Shown here: in pieces, positions 1 to 8,680 of the stretch
How the letters are laid out: each line of letters starts with the position of its first letter
How positions within the stretch are numbered: position 1 is the stretch's first letter
Assembly (NCBI GenBank): GCA_019694515.1
Contig: JAIBBU010000006.1
Location: 62,001 to 126,000, forward strand
Direction: 5' to 3'
DNA: 64,000 nt
Source: Oligoflexia bacterium
GTDB taxonomy: Bacteria > Bdellovibrionota_C > UBA2361 > JBGSMV01
The notes under the pieces: generated by a model
Seen by the model: the letters and a program-made list of their open reading frames with translations, nothing else
What the model was told of the DNA's origin: nothing
Database searches by the model: none
Program-made: the position numbers and the translations under genes

Positions 1-150
1 CTCGTCACCCCCTGGTCTAGAAAGCATAACGAGACGTTCGCGAAGTCATGGGTATTCGCTGGCGTAATCTTCTTTTCGGTGTCATCCGATCGCATCGATA
101 TATTTGATGACGGTTTGCGGCCGAAAGCTTTCAAAAATAAAGGCAATTGA
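1..150 (+). CDS. 3' end of an unidentified protein, partial
   Basis: The first frame is open from base 1 to a TGA at 148-150 and encodes about 49 residues. They include one hydrophobic stretch (FAGVIFFSV) followed by a polar, basic tail ending FKNKGN. This could be the C-terminus of a membrane protein, for example of an O-antigen or polysaccharide cluster, because the next gene is a polysaccharide sugar transferase on the same strand. That placement is inference. I do not recognise the family, and most of the gene lies outside the window. Bases 151-258, up to the next start, hold nothing I can identify. Confidence 0.4.
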   Translation, partial: LVTPWSRKHNETFAKSWVFAGVIFFSVSSDRIDIFDDGLRPKAFKNKGN

Positions 151-258
151 AGCAATAGCTTGGACCTAGGCGCAGACGATCAGATATTCCTGGGACAGGA
201 CAAGCACGCCTCAAATCTGTATAGTAAGTTCGATCTTTAAACTGAGCGCTAACTTCAA

Positions 259-1746
259 ATGCTTAAAGAAAACTGGCGATCCATCGCTCGTATCGAGCGG
301 GTAGCAGATTTTCTGCTAATTGTAGGGGTTTTCTTCGTCACCTATTACGGACGAGCCTCACTGCTATACTGGAATCAGCGCTTAGGTTGGCATCTCCAGT
401 TTGGCGGCGAGCGCTTGGCACCGTTGAAGGACTATTTCATCGTCCTGGTAGTGGCTCTTGTGGGTTACCTCGCTACCCTGAACATCTTGGGCGCATACGG
501 CAGCATGCGTCTGAGTTCGAGCTGGCGAATTCTGCGGCTCTCCGTGCTGAGTTCTTTGATAGTCTTCATGCTGCTGGCGGCCACGCTTTTTATTTTGAAG
601 GTGGACCTGAGCCGCAGCTTTGTTGTCATGTTTTGCGTGCTGGCGACGCTTTCGATTACGGCCGAACGCTTTCTGGTCCTTGAGTTTCTTAGATTTTGGC
701 GCCGCCGCGGGCGCAACTTCCGCAATATCATTATTGCTGGGAGCGGCGAGCAGGCAGTGCGCATGGCGATTGAGATTCATGGCCGACCTGAATTAGGGCT
801 GCGAATTTTCGGTTTCGCCGATCTCAGCACGGATACCGGAGGCGCCAAATTTGCCGAGTTACGCGCGGCGCTGCGCCGCGCCGGGGTGCAGCGCATCGGA
901 CGGCTGATTGAGGGAACCAGACAGCTCGAATCAGTTGTGCGCGAGAATCCGATTGACGAGGTAATCTTTACTGATCTGACCGAGGTGCTTCCCAAGGTGG
1001 AGGAAATGGTACTGCTCTGTGCGGAGCAGGGGATTCGCTCCACCATCGCCGCCGACCTGTTTAGCATCGGACTGGTCAAGTCCGGAATAAGTTATTTTGG
1101 CTCAATGCCCTTGATTCACTTTCAGACTCCCCCGGGAGATCGTTGGGAGCTGGCGCTCAAACGATCGATTGATGTGATGCTTTCCGGGTTGATCTTGCTT
1201 CTGATCTTCCCACTCTTGCTTATTATTTGGGTGAGCATCCGCTTCGGCTCTCGTGGACCGGCGATTTTTTCTCAAACCCGGGTCGGTCTGAACGGCCGTC
1301 ACTTCACCATGTATAAATTCCGTTCGATGCGAGTGGATGCTGAGAAGGAGCTACAGACCCTGCTCAGTCAAAATGAGATGCAGGGACCAGTCTTCAAACT
1401 CAGCGACGATCCAAGGATTACACCAATCGGCCGTTTGATGCGCCGCTATAGTCTTGATGAGCTACCGCAGCTCTGGAACGTCTTTCGCGGCGATATGAGT
1501 TTGGTAGGTCCGCGCCCACCGGTGCCCGGCGAGGTGTCGATGTATGAGAGAAAGGATCGCAGACGCCTTTCCATGCGCCCCGGAATGACCTGTATTTGGC
1601 AGGTTAGTGGGCGCAATGAGATCAGAGATTTCAGTTCTTGGGTCAAATTGGACCTCGAATACATCGATAACTGGTCGCTCTCGCTAGATTTTATGCTCCT
1701 TTTTCGCACCATCCCGGCAGTCCTTTTCGGACATGGAGCGAGGTAA
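259..1746 (+). CDS. Undecaprenyl-phosphate sugar phosphotransferase (WbaP/WcaJ-type)
   Basis: Polyprenyl glycosylphosphotransferase that would load the first sugar-1-phosphate onto undecaprenyl phosphate at the inner membrane, starting exopolysaccharide or O-antigen repeat synthesis. The 495 aa give the full-length family architecture. There are about four N-terminal membrane helices (residues 15-140), then a nucleotide-binding-like CoA_binding_3 region beginning [11 protein letters not shown] near 155. Another membrane segment lies at about 305-330, followed by the bacterial sugar transferase domain with [36 protein letters not shown] and [13 protein letters not shown]. The catalytic core is intact. 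No strong Shine-Dalgarno is visible before ATG 259. The sugar specificity cannot be read from sequence. Confidence 0.93.
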   Translation: MLKENWRSIARIERVADFLLIVGVFFVTYYGRASLLYWNQRLGWHLQFGGERLAPLKDYFIVLVVALVGYLATLNILGAYGSMRLSSSWRILRLSVLSSLIVFMLLAATLFILKVDLSRSFVVMFCVLATLSITAERFLVLEFLRFWRRRGRNFRNIIIAGSGEQAVRMAIEIHGRPELGLRIFGFADLSTDTGGAKFAELRAALRRAGVQRIGRLIEGTRQLESVVRENPIDEVIFTDLTEVLPKVEEMVLLCAEQGIRSTIAADLFSIGLVKSGISYFGSMPLIHFQTPPGDRWELALKRSIDVMLSGLILLLIFPLLLIIWVSIRFGSRGPAIFSQTRVGLNGRHFTMYKFRSMRVDAEKELQTLLSQNEMQGPVFKLSDDPRITPIGRLMRRYSLDELPQLWNVFRGDMSLVGPRPPVPGEVSMYERKDRRRLSMRPGMTCIWQVSGRNEIRDFSSWVKLDLEYIDNWSLSLDFMLLFRTIPAVLFGHGAR

Positions 1747-1782
1747 CCCTCTGTAACCATTCAAATCCTGAACTTTGCAACA

Positions 1783-1813
1783 GGTACCTGGCACCTTTTG
1801 CGGCACCTTTTGC
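1783..1813. repeat. GGTACC palindrome with tandem 12-bp repeat
   Basis: A GGTACC palindrome at 1783-1788 is followed by two perfect tandem copies of GGCACCTTTTGC (1790-1801 and 1802-1813). The GGTACCTGGCACC core resembles short dispersed motifs seen near REP-type elements in many Gram-negative genomes; that link is from memory and unverified. No transposase is nearby. The rest of the 1747-1899 gap shows no clear gene. Confidence 0.45.
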
Positions 1814-1899
1814 GAAAGCTTTAGTTCTCAGGGGAGGAGGTCGATAGAGGATATAACGGCTCCGCCCCGATCCCGCCGTATACATTTAGGCGTAGTCGT

Positions 1900-2247
1900 A
1901 TGACTCTGAAAGTACTTAGAACCGGGGCGAGTGATTCAGCCCAATCTCAACAGAACAGATCCGCCGCATCTTCTGCCCAAACTGGTCAGCAGAATCAGGC
2001 TGTTAATTCAGTAGCCGCAGCTTCAGGCTCCACAGCAGTTGCTTCCAAATTGGCCTCCGACGCCGTACAGAATTTGGTGCGTAGCTCCGGAAGGCACTCG
2101 GTAGCAGGGGCCCCTCGATTGGCCAATTATGAAGAGGCCAAAACTGTCGGGGATACTGTTGCGGAGCAGATTAAACTCGACGATCGGGCTGAAGAAGCTC
2201 ACGGCGAGCTAGATCGAGTCTCGGCTCGTGAGCATCTCGTAAATTAG
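1900..2247 (+). CDS. Hypothetical Ala/Ser/Gln-rich protein
   Basis: Encodes 115 aa. Residues 10-55 are low complexity, rich in Ala, Ser, Gln and Asn, with runs such as SAQSQQNRSAASSAQTGQQN. The C-terminal third is acidic and probably helical (EEAKTVGDTVAEQIKLDDRAEEAHGELDRV). There is no signal peptide, membrane segment or known motif. It stands alone between the sugar transferase and the rplM promoter. The composition suggests a disordered protein, and I do not recognise the family. Reading-frame length and absence of a competing gene are the only support for its being real. Confidence 0.5.
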   Translation: MTLKVLRTGASDSAQSQQNRSAASSAQTGQQNQAVNSVAAASGSTAVASKLASDAVQNLVRSSGRHSVAGAPRLANYEEAKTVGDTVAEQIKLDDRAEEAHGELDRVSAREHLVN

Positions 2248-2305
2248 CCCTCTCTTCTAAACCACCGCTATCACCTAGGATTTTGGCATCTTTGGGCTGA
2301 AAGTA

Positions 2306-2333
2306 TTGACCTTTCCGCGCCTTATGCTACCCT
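2306..2333 (+). promoter_or_regulatory. Probable promoter of rplM-rpsI
   Basis: TTGACC (2306-2311), a 16-bp spacer and TACCCT (2328-2333) preceded by TGC give a sigma70-like promoter with an extended -10. It lies about 115 bp upstream of rplM. The leader between them repeats the pattern CATTTGGG/GTATTTGGG. It could contain an L13-type autoregulatory site, but I cannot show a structure. Confidence 0.45.
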
Positions 2334-2449
2334 GTCATGCCCTAAAAACTTAAGAATTCAAGCAATTGGACCTTTGGGGTAGTGATAGTTGGGGCCGTGG
2401 TTTTTGAGATCCATGGCATTTGGGGTCATGGTATTTGGGACAGTGAGAC

Positions 2450-2899
2450 ATGTCGACTTATTTTCAATCGAAAGAAGATGCTGAGCAGAACGCTCGGTGG
2501 TATTTGGTAGACGCCGCAGGTTTAACGGTCGGGCGTTTGGCCTCGGAAATTGCACACATCATTCGTGGCAAGCACAAGCCCACCTTCACCCCGCACGTTA
2601 ACTGCGGTGACTGCGTGGTTGTGATCAATGCCGAGAAGGTAAAGTTCAGCGGTAACAAGTTGGAAGGCAAGATTTACTTTAGCCACTCGCAGTTTCCCGG
2701 CGGACTGAAATCAGTCAAGGCCGGTGACATGCTGAACAAGCATCCAGAGCGTGTGATCGAGCACGCTGTTCATGGAATGTTGCCGAAGGGCAACCTGGGT
2801 CACCGCATGCTGCGTAACTTGCGGGTTTATGCCGGTTCGGAGCATCCGCATGGCGCCCAAAAATTAGAAGTTTTTACTCCCAAATACGTAACGAGGTAG
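2450..2899 (+). CDS. rplM: 50S ribosomal protein L13 (uL13)
   Basis: Large-subunit ribosomal protein that binds 23S rRNA early in assembly. The 149 aa match the usual bacterial length of about 142-150. Family signatures are visible: [17 protein letters not shown] at the N-terminus, [16 protein letters not shown] in the middle and the [23 protein letters not shown] core, ending in the usual short basic tail. ATG 2450 is chosen because it leaves the conserved W-Y-L-V-D about 18 residues in. rpsI follows after 4 bp, the classic rplM-rpsI operon. Confidence 0.97.
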   Translation: MSTYFQSKEDAEQNARWYLVDAAGLTVGRLASEIAHIIRGKHKPTFTPHVNCGDCVVVINAEKVKFSGNKLEGKIYFSHSQFPGGLKSVKAGDMLNKHPERVIEHAVHGMLPKGNLGHRMLRNLRVYAGSEHPHGAQKLEVFTPKYVTR

Positions 2900-2903
2900 T
2901 AGC

Positions 2904-3338
2904 GTGACAACTGCAAAGCCCAGCACATCGAAAGGCGGATTTCATCATTCAGCCGGAGGTCATAGCGCGGTAGGCCGTCGCAAGACCGCGGTTGCCCGTG
3001 TTTACATGAAGACCGGCAGCGGGGAATTTACCGTTAATGGTAAGCCCTTTGCTGAATACTTTGGACGCAAGACCTTGCAGATGGTCGTGATGCAGCCCTT
3101 AGAGACGGTTGGTCAAAAAGAGAAAGTCGATATTTTTGTCAACGTAAAGGGGGGCGGCCCCTCAGGTCAGGCTGGAGCAGTTCAGCACGGAATTTCGCGC
3201 GCGCTGCTTAAGGTATCGGACACTTTCCGCGCCAAGCTCAAACCCGAAGGATTTCTCACTCGCGACGCGCGTGCAGTTGAGCGTAAGAAATACGGACGCC
3301 ACAAAGCTCGCAAGCGTCCGCAATACTCCAAGCGTTAA
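2904..3338 (+). CDS. rpsI: 30S ribosomal protein S9 (uS9)
   Basis: Small-subunit ribosomal protein whose C-terminal tail reaches the decoding site. The 144 aa include a non-conserved 22-residue N-terminal extension rich in Ser, Gly and His. After it come the family motifs [54 protein letters not shown] and the terminal [18 protein letters not shown] with the invariant Lys-Arg end. It starts with GTG at 2904, eight bases after an ACGAGG Shine-Dalgarno that overlaps the end of rplM. It is co-transcribed with rplM. Confidence 0.97.
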   Translation: MTTAKPSTSKGGFHHSAGGHSAVGRRKTAVARVYMKTGSGEFTVNGKPFAEYFGRKTLQMVVMQPLETVGQKEKVDIFVNVKGGGPSGQAGAVQHGISRALLKVSDTFRAKLKPEGFLTRDARAVERKKYGRHKARKRPQYSKR

Positions 3339-3422
3339 TTCGTTTATTAGAATCTCTTTATTGTGGGGCGTGGCACTCGGTGGCTGCGTCCGCTCGTATT
3401 TGGCGCGCACTCTCAGGGGGGC

Positions 3423-4550
3423 CTACGGCGATTCCGCACCCAGACACAAAATCAAGCCAATCGAGCCGATGATAATATTCGCCATCCAGGCGGCCAGCAC
3501 TGCAGGCCACAATTCGGCGCGACCCAGCGCGATGCTGAACGAATGGATGGAGAAGTACGCAAACCCAATCCCCAGACTAGCAATAATTCCAGGCGCCATC
3601 GAACCTGAGCGCGCCGAACGGAGCGAGAAGGGCAGCACGGCCAGCACCACTACCAGGCAGGCAAACGGAAAGGACAGCTTGGCATGCAAATCGGCAGTAT
3701 ATTCCGAGATGCTGAGGCCGTTGCTGCGCTGACGGCGAATAAATTTTTGCAGCTGCCGGAAGCTCATGGTCTGAGTGTCCGTTCGGGTATCGTAGAAATT
3801 CTCGGGATCTTCTCGAATCGGCAGGGGTAGCTCCCGATAGGTTTGAACCTTGATATCCGGAATGCCCTCCTGATCTATGCGATTACCTTCTGCGTCTTTC
3901 TTCTTCACGAAGGTATATTCTGAAACCTTTCGCATATTCCATTTTAACACCGGATCGATCCAGCTAACCGTTTCCGCATCTGTGCGCTCGGCCACTTTGA
4001 AGTCGGAGGAGAGCACGAATCGCGATACGCCATGCAGAGTGTTATCTCGAGAATCGAATATGTCGGCCGAAAAGAACTCGTTCCCGTCGCGCCACCAGAA
4101 ATCCTCCTGGTTGTAACCGCCGCGTTTATCCTTCTGCCGGATGTCGATATTGTAGATCTCCTTCACGCGCCGCGTGGCATAGGGCACCAAAGTCTCATTG
4201 AGCAGCAGCGTGAGTAAGCTGACGCACAGTCCCATCAGGATCGCCGGTTTGGCGAGCCAAAGCAGCCGCGCCCCGGCTGCCCGCATTGCGGTCATTTCCG
4301 AATTCTTGGACAACGTGCCAAAGGTCATCATTGTGGCGCTCAGCACTGCGACTGGAAACATTAGCGTCAAGGTCAAAGGGATCTTGTATAGAAAATATTG
4401 GACGGTGCTCCAAAGTGAGGCGTCTTCAATCACCAGATTGTCAATGTGGTCGAAAAAATCAATTACCAGGAACAGCAGCACAAAGACCATCAAGCTCAGC
4501 AGCAAGTTACGCAACGCGAAACCTAAAATATAGCGCTGCAGCTTCTTCAT
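3423..4550 (-). CDS. lptG: LPS export ABC transporter permease LptG
   Basis: One of two inner-membrane permeases of the LptB2FG transporter, which extracts lipopolysaccharide and feeds it to the LptC-A-D bridge. The 375 aa begin MKKLQRYILGFALRN with a first helix, then two more helices to about residue 130, a large periplasmic jellyroll-like domain (about 135-270), and three C-terminal helices (about 290-370). The motif MTAMRAAGARLLW near residue 90 is the coupling region facing LptB. An upstream open frame exists but the start is fixed at 4550 by homology and by the ATGA overlap with lptF. It converges with rpsI. Confidence 0.92.
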   Translation of the reverse strand: MKKLQRYILGFALRNLLLSLMVFVLLFLVIDFFDHIDNLVIEDASLWSTVQYFLYKIPLTLTLMFPVAVLSATMMTFGTLSKNSEMTAMRAAGARLLWLAKPAILMGLCVSLLTLLLNETLVPYATRRVKEIYNIDIRQKDKRGGYNQEDFWWRDGNEFFSADIFDSRDNTLHGVSRFVLSSDFKVAERTDAETVSWIDPVLKWNMRKVSEYTFVKKKDAEGNRIDQEGIPDIKVQTYRELPLPIREDPENFYDTRTDTQTMSFRQLQKFIRRQRSNGLSISEYTADLHAKLSFPFACLVVVLAVLPFSLRSARSGSMAPGIIASLGIGFAYFSIHSFSIALGRAELWPAVLAAWMANIIIGSIGLILCLGAESP

Positions 4551-5815
4551 GACGCGGCAATTCTGCGATTTAGAAAAAAGCGCTGTGCAAACAGTTCCAG
4601 CGCGTGAGGAATCGAGTGCCAGCGCTCGGAGCCGACGCGCTGTACCAGCAGCACGGCAATCATTAGCCCGCCAATGTTGGGAATCCATAGCCCCAAAAGC
4701 GAGCCAATTCTGCCGCCTTCTGAAAGCGCCACTCCGATCGAAAGCAGGGCGTAATATACGACAAACACCGCCATGCCGAGACAAACTGAAAGTCCGACGC
4801 CCCAAGCACGTTGCGTGCGCGGGACCTGGATGCCGAGCGGCAAGGCAATCAGAGCTAGAATAAAGGCGGCGAAGGGCATCGAGGTGCGGCGGTTCTTTTC
4901 GGTATTCAAGCGCGCGATCTTTCGCAGTAATTCAGCGCGTGTCATCTGGTCGTTCGACAGGACCGGCGCATCCGAAGGCAAGACAGCCTCGGGCTGCTCC
5001 TCGGGAGCTAGCATTAGCTCGCTTGAATATCTTGCAATTGTGGGGTTCAGCTCGGCAAAGGGCAGCTCCCGTGGCGCGGGCCCTTTCTTGCTACTGCCGT
5101 CGGACATCTGTTCGGAATCAACTACCAAGTTGTTGGTGATAAAATTCGTCAGAACATATTTGCCCTGAACGATTTCGTGGATCATGCCGTTCTTCAAGCT
5201 CAAAGTAAGCGAACGTCTTGATTCGTCCGAGAAGAAGAGCCCTGAATCGGCGACGATCACCCGCCTGGAGTCGGCACTGCGTCGGTCATCGATCATTACA
5301 TGCCCCAACGAGTTGCTGTCGTATTTAATCTCGTCCGCGTATATTGTCAGAGCACCGATGGTGTTGAAGACTCCTGGCTCCAATCCGGCCAGGCTCTGGC
5401 TGCTCGCGATCTCAAAGAGGGTTGCGGAAAGCTTCCGGAATCCCCACGGACTTACATACACGGTGATGAGCAGGGTCAGCAGCGCGGATATAATTCCGAA
5501 TGCGAAAACCGGACGAATTAAGGAAAGAATGCTGATGCCGCTGGCGCGCATCACGATCACCTCCGAATCTCCACTTAGGCGGCCGAAGGCCAGCATGATT
5601 CCCAGCAAGGTCGAGAGCGGCACCGCAATCTCCAGAAAAGTCGGGATGGCTGACACGAAAACCATCCCGATCTGAGAAAACGCTACGCCGCGGTTAATAA
5701 TCAGAGCGGCGAATTTGAGCATGCGAATGGTGAGGAGAATAGTGGTAAATCCGAGCACGCAGATCGTGAAATAGAAGGTGCATTCACGGAATATGTAGCG
5801 ATCGATCTTTCTCAT
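4547..5815 (-). CDS. lptF: LPS export ABC transporter permease LptF
   Basis: Second permease of the LptB2FG lipopolysaccharide transporter. The 422 aa begin MRKIDRYIFRECTFYF. Three N-terminal helices are followed by the coupling motif SEVIVMRASGISILS near residue 85, a periplasmic beta-rich domain (about 130-265), and three C-terminal helices with the linker LNTEKNRRTSMPFAAFILALIALPLG that is typical of LptF. It lies upstream of lptG with a 4-bp ATGA overlap, indicating translational coupling. lptB, lptA and lptC are not in this window. Confidence 0.92.
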   Translation of the reverse strand: MRKIDRYIFRECTFYFTICVLGFTTILLTIRMLKFAALIINRGVAFSQIGMVFVSAIPTFLEIAVPLSTLLGIMLAFGRLSGDSEVIVMRASGISILSLIRPVFAFGIISALLTLLITVYVSPWGFRKLSATLFEIASSQSLAGLEPGVFNTIGALTIYADEIKYDSNSLGHVMIDDRRSADSRRVIVADSGLFFSDESRRSLTLSLKNGMIHEIVQGKYVLTNFITNNLVVDSEQMSDGSSKKGPAPRELPFAELNPTIARYSSELMLAPEEQPEAVLPSDAPVLSNDQMTRAELLRKIARLNTEKNRRTSMPFAAFILALIALPLGIQVPRTQRAWGVGLSVCLGMAVFVVYYALLSIGVALSEGGRIGSLLGLWIPNIGGLMIAVLLVQRVGSERWHSIPHALELFAQRFFLNRRIAAS

Positions 5816-5964
5816 GAGTTTGGGCAGTCGGTTCCCATGAGCTTAATGCGAAGAAGGGCGGGGCGAAATACTGCTTAAGCCATCCTCACAAGCATCGCTA
5901 TCGTGCATAGAGCTACCACCGGATCGAGTGCATCCGGAAATAACGAAACTCAGGCGTCGGTGGG

Positions 5965-6312
5965 TTAGGAGAACAGGCCTTGATTCTTCTTGGCGCGTGC
6001 CTCTTCCTTGCGCAGCTTCTTCAGAGATTCTTTGGTCTTTCTCTTTTTACGCTCGGATGGCTTCTCGTAATAGCGTCGGCTCTTAAGCTCCTTAAAGAGT
6101 CCTTCCTTAATAAGCTTACGCTTCAAGATCTTCATCGCCTTTTCGATATTGCTGTCGACGGTAACTTCCATCGCTCCCGCGCGGGCGCGCTCCTGCTGTC
6201 CGTCACGCGCTTGGTAACCTGCGCTGCCGAATGAACCGTTGGAGGAGGAACGCTTATGGTCGCCTCGGTTGTCGTCTCTCGGGGATTTGTTTTCGTCTTC
6301 GCCTGTAATCAC
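5965..6312 (-). CDS. rpsU: 30S ribosomal protein S21 (bS21) with N-terminal extension
   Basis: Small basic ribosomal protein near the anti-Shine-Dalgarno platform. The canonical S21 part starts at MEVTVDSNIEKAMKILKRK (start at 6171) and continues with FKELKSRRYYEKPSERKKRK and a Lys-rich tail, about 68 aa. The frame stays open upstream for 47 more residues, from a GTG at 6312, rich in Asp, Gly, Ser, Arg and Gln and probably disordered. The ATG at 6171 has only a GGAG placed too close (2 nt), so neither start is decided by its ribosome site. I report the longer form. The promoter region 6313-6441 is AT-rich and holds a 9-bp inverted repeat AAAATATCG/CGATATTTT. Confidence 0.85.
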   Translation of the reverse strand: MITGEDENKSPRDDNRGDHKRSSSNGSFGSAGYQARDGQQERARAGAMEVTVDSNIEKAMKILKRKLIKEGLFKELKSRRYYEKPSERKKRKTKESLKKLRKEEARAKKNQGLFS

Positions 6313-6441
6313 AAAGTTCTATCCGTGTCCTTTTCTATCGGTAAAATATCGAAAATATAAATAAAAAACTCATCCCGGCCACTGGTCACAGGACGGGGGT
6401 ATTATCGATATTTTAGCGCAAAAGTAAAGAGTTAGGCAAAA

Positions 6442-7347
6442 TTAGGCACTTATCAGCTCCAGCACAGTGACCTCAGCCGGGCAATTTACCCGTATCGGGA
6501 GCTCCACCGTCCCAACCCCCCTGGTAGTGTAGATTTGAGCCTTAGGATGGCTGAAAAGGCCGTCTTTGAAGCGTCTGTCGTCGATGTTGTAACTCGGGGC
6601 TCCGATACCGGGGAGCACAATCTGGCCCCCGTGCGTGTGACCTGCCAATCCAGCATGAAATTCTACTTCGCCGCCATTAAGCAGCAGCGAATAGATATCA
6701 GGGTTATGGGTTAGGAAGACGCGGCATTCATTACGAGCGGGGTGGATGGGTAGATTCGGCCGCTTCGGGAGGCCGGTCCAATAATCATCGATTCCGGAGA
6801 TTGATAACCGCGCTTCACCTCTGGGGATCGTCACACTGCGATTAGTCAAAAAAGTAATCACGTCGTTCCCGATAAGCTCACGGCAGGCTGCGGGGTCATA
6901 CCAGTGGTCGTGGTTACCCATTACTCCGAAAACTCCATCCGGCGCCCGCAGCGTTTGGAGAAGCGGAATAAGAGCGTCGTAGATCGCACGCGGCTGAGCG
7001 TAGTAGGGGAACTGCTGAAACGCTTGATTTGGAATGGTGGGGAAAAACCACTCGACCCATCGATCGTGGACCCAGAGGTAATCACCAGCGAAAAGAACCA
7101 GGTCCACGCCCGCACGCTGTACTAAGCTCAGCGCGTTTTCGACCCAATCATTCGTCGACCAGGCGCCGTGATGCAGGTCAGAAAGGAGCCCAATGCGGTA
7201 GTTATAGAATTCACGCGGCAGATCGCGGAGGGCTAGCCTGACCTGTTTAAGCTCTATTTCAGCCGTGGTTATCCGGCTTCCCCGCGCCACCACCCCGGCC
7301 GTTACAGCCGTGAGAGCTCCTAACTTCAAAAAATCACGCCGATTCAT
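6442..7347 (-). CDS. Tat-exported calcineurin-like metallophosphoesterase
   Basis: Binuclear metallophosphoesterase of the YkuE/YaeI type, predicted to be exported folded and to hydrolyse phosphoesters, possibly lipid phosphates, in the periplasm. The start at 7347 gives a twin-arginine signal MNRRDFLKLGALTAVTAG. An in-frame ATG 36 bases earlier lacks a ribosome site and would push the RR motif inward. Metal-binding motifs appear in order: LLSDLHHG, LFAGDYLW, VMGNHDHW, LTHNPD and LAGHTHGGQ. The 301 aa are typical for the family, and all catalytic residues are present. The substrate is unknown. Confidence 0.87.
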   Translation of the reverse strand: MNRRDFLKLGALTAVTAGVVARGSRITTAEIELKQVRLALRDLPREFYNYRIGLLSDLHHGAWSTNDWVENALSLVQRAGVDLVLFAGDYLWVHDRWVEWFFPTIPNQAFQQFPYYAQPRAIYDALIPLLQTLRAPDGVFGVMGNHDHWYDPAACRELIGNDVITFLTNRSVTIPRGEARLSISGIDDYWTGLPKRPNLPIHPARNECRVFLTHNPDIYSLLLNGGEVEFHAGLAGHTHGGQIVLPGIGAPSYNIDDRRFKDGLFSHPKAQIYTTRGVGTVELPIRVNCPAEVTVLELISA

Positions 7348-7451
7348 GGCTTTGGTCTGTAACCTTACCCCGCATTCGAGCATCTTATCGGGTAATAACG
7401 GATTGGAGTAGGTACTACCCCAAGGATTTCAATCACTTGCAAGAGAGGCTT

Positions 7452-7817
7452 ATGGACCAGAGCAAAGCGCTGCATCAACTTATCGAGGCGTCAGACTTAA
7501 TAGGCATGCTGGAAGCATTGACCTCGAATCAAAGCGTCGACGCTCTAGGCAGTTCGCCCTGGGCCGGACTCCGCATCACGCTCCGCCACATCAAGGAGAT
7601 GATCCACAATAGTCACGATGTCCTCGCCGCCGATCTAGTGAATCGCGCCCGCGCCAGAATGGAAAGCGCCGCGGCTCCGGCACCGCAGCCCAGCGCCCCC
7701 GAGCTGCAGAGCTCGAGTAACCAAGCTTCGCGCCAGACTACAATCATTGAAAATGGCGGAATTAAGCTGCAGCGCAAAGACCTGCGTGCGCAGTTAGAAA
7801 AGTTTGTGGACCGCTAA
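7452..7817 (+). CDS. Hypothetical protein
   Basis: Encodes 121 aa starting at ATG 7452, preceded by AGAGAGG; a TTG at 7437 is the alternative. Residues 1-70 look helical (MDQSKALHQLIEASDLIGML, LRHIKEMIHNSHDVLAADLVNRARARM). Residues 75-100 are an Ala/Pro/Gln/Ser linker, and the end is LQRKDLRAQLEKFVDR. It has no signal peptide or membrane segment and I do not recognise the family. It converges with the next gene, with a 12-bp gap. Confidence 0.6.
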   Translation: MDQSKALHQLIEASDLIGMLEALTSNQSVDALGSSPWAGLRITLRHIKEMIHNSHDVLAADLVNRARARMESAAAPAPQPSAPELQSSSNQASRQTTIIENGGIKLQRKDLRAQLEKFVDR

Positions 7818-7829
7818 AGCTTAGAGGCG

Positions 7830-8138
7830 CTACCGTTTCTTCTCCAGCAAGGTCTTAATAAATAGGGTGGCAAACCCTTCGCCTCTGTTGCGATCGGCTT
7901 CTTCGGAAGCAGTCACAATTTGTTCCAGTTCCCCAGCATCGAGCCAGATTCCGCCGGAGTCGACACAGCGATCCACGACCACGCCCATCAAAGTCACCTG
8001 ATCCATGGGCTTGCCTGTAATGGGGCTATTCCGGACCCGGTTCTTCTCCGCCTGCAGCCGCGCTAACGCCTCTTTATTCTGCCGATCGAAGTATTCCTCT
8101 TCCTTGGCACGCCGCATCTCATCCCAGCTATCGCTCAT
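7830..8138 (-). CDS. zf-TFIIB-like protein lacking most zinc ligands
   Basis: The 102-aa protein ends in a segment resembling the TFIIB-type zinc ribbon proteins of COG3809 (NSPITGKPMDQVTLMGVVVDRC...GGIWLDAGELEQI). In the usual family the first CPxC knuckle and the second CPxC knuckle bind zinc. Here the first knuckle reads NSPITGKPM with no Cys, and the second keeps only one Cys. The hallmark GIWLDxGEL is intact. The N-terminal 35 residues form a charged helix. I infer a degenerate zinc-ribbon scaffold that no longer binds zinc in the usual way. The function of the family is not established. Confidence 0.7.
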   Translation of the reverse strand: MSDSWDEMRRAKEEEYFDRQNKEALARLQAEKNRVRNSPITGKPMDQVTLMGVVVDRCVDSGGIWLDAGELEQIVTASEEADRNRGEGFATLFIKTLLEKKR

Positions 8139-8280
8139 GGCATCACTCCAAAACAGAAAATCTTATTACAGTTCATTATTAATCATTGCACCGTCAAAGC
8201 TCAAATGCCGCGAAAGTGGGCTACTAACCGATATGATTGACTTTTCTTCCGCTTTCTAATAGTCATACTCGGTTATCTGT

Positions 8281-8520
8281 TCGTGTTTGAGCGGGTGTAG
8301 CTCAGTTGGCTAGAGCATTAGGTATTTCGCGCTAGCCGCTCCGGGCCCGCATCGGCTGGTCGCCGATGCGCCAAGGTCTAACGACCCTGGACCCCACTGT
8401 TCGTGTTTGAGCGGGTGTAGCTCAGTTGGCTAGAGCATTAAGTGTTTCGCGCTAGCCGCTCCGGGCCCGCATCGGCTGGTCGCCGATGCGCCAAGGTCTA
8501 ACGACCCTGGACCCCATTGT
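8281..8520 (+). repeat. Two tandem 120-bp units carrying 5' halves of tRNA-Gly
   Basis: Bases 8281-8400 and 8401-8520 are tandem 120-bp units differing at three positions. A third partial unit (8521-8556) runs into the intact tRNA-Gly. Each unit holds 10 bp of tRNA 5' flank, then the first 26 nt of the tRNA (acceptor 5' strand and D arm; 8291-8316 and 8411-8436), then about 84 bp unrelated to tRNA. That tail contains a 9-bp-stem hairpin (8348-8356 with 8362-8370, loop TGGTC) and a second 8-bp stem with one mismatch (8371-8378 with 8383-8390). The anticodon, T arm and 3' acceptor strand are missing. A possible -35 box, TTGACT, lies at 8237. Confidence 0.9.
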
Positions 8521-8530
8521 TCGTGTTTGA

Positions 8531-8607
8531 GCGGGTGTAGCTCAGTTGGCTAGAGCGCTTCCTTGCCAAGGAAGAGGCCGAGAGTTCGAATCTCTTCACC
8601 CGCTCCA
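8531..8607 (+). tRNA. tRNA-Gly (GCC)
   Basis: Complete 77-nt cloverleaf with encoded CCA. The acceptor GCGGGTG pairs with CACCCGC, the D arm is GCTC/GAGC, the anticodon stem CTTCC/GGAAG encloses the loop TTGCCAA with anticodon GCC, and the T arm is GAGAG TTCGAAT CTCTT. The discriminator is T. It is the third member of the tandem 5' repeats and the only intact one. Confidence 0.96.
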
Positions 8608-8680
8608 TATTTTCCTTCGCCGCTGATGCGGCGTAGCTGCGCGGGATGCCGGGTTTACGCTTAAGCAGCCAGAGTTGGGC

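Noticed and set aside
8281..8520. CRISPR array
   Set aside because: The repeats are 120 bp, adjacent and without spacers, and they contain tRNA sequence. No cas genes are present.
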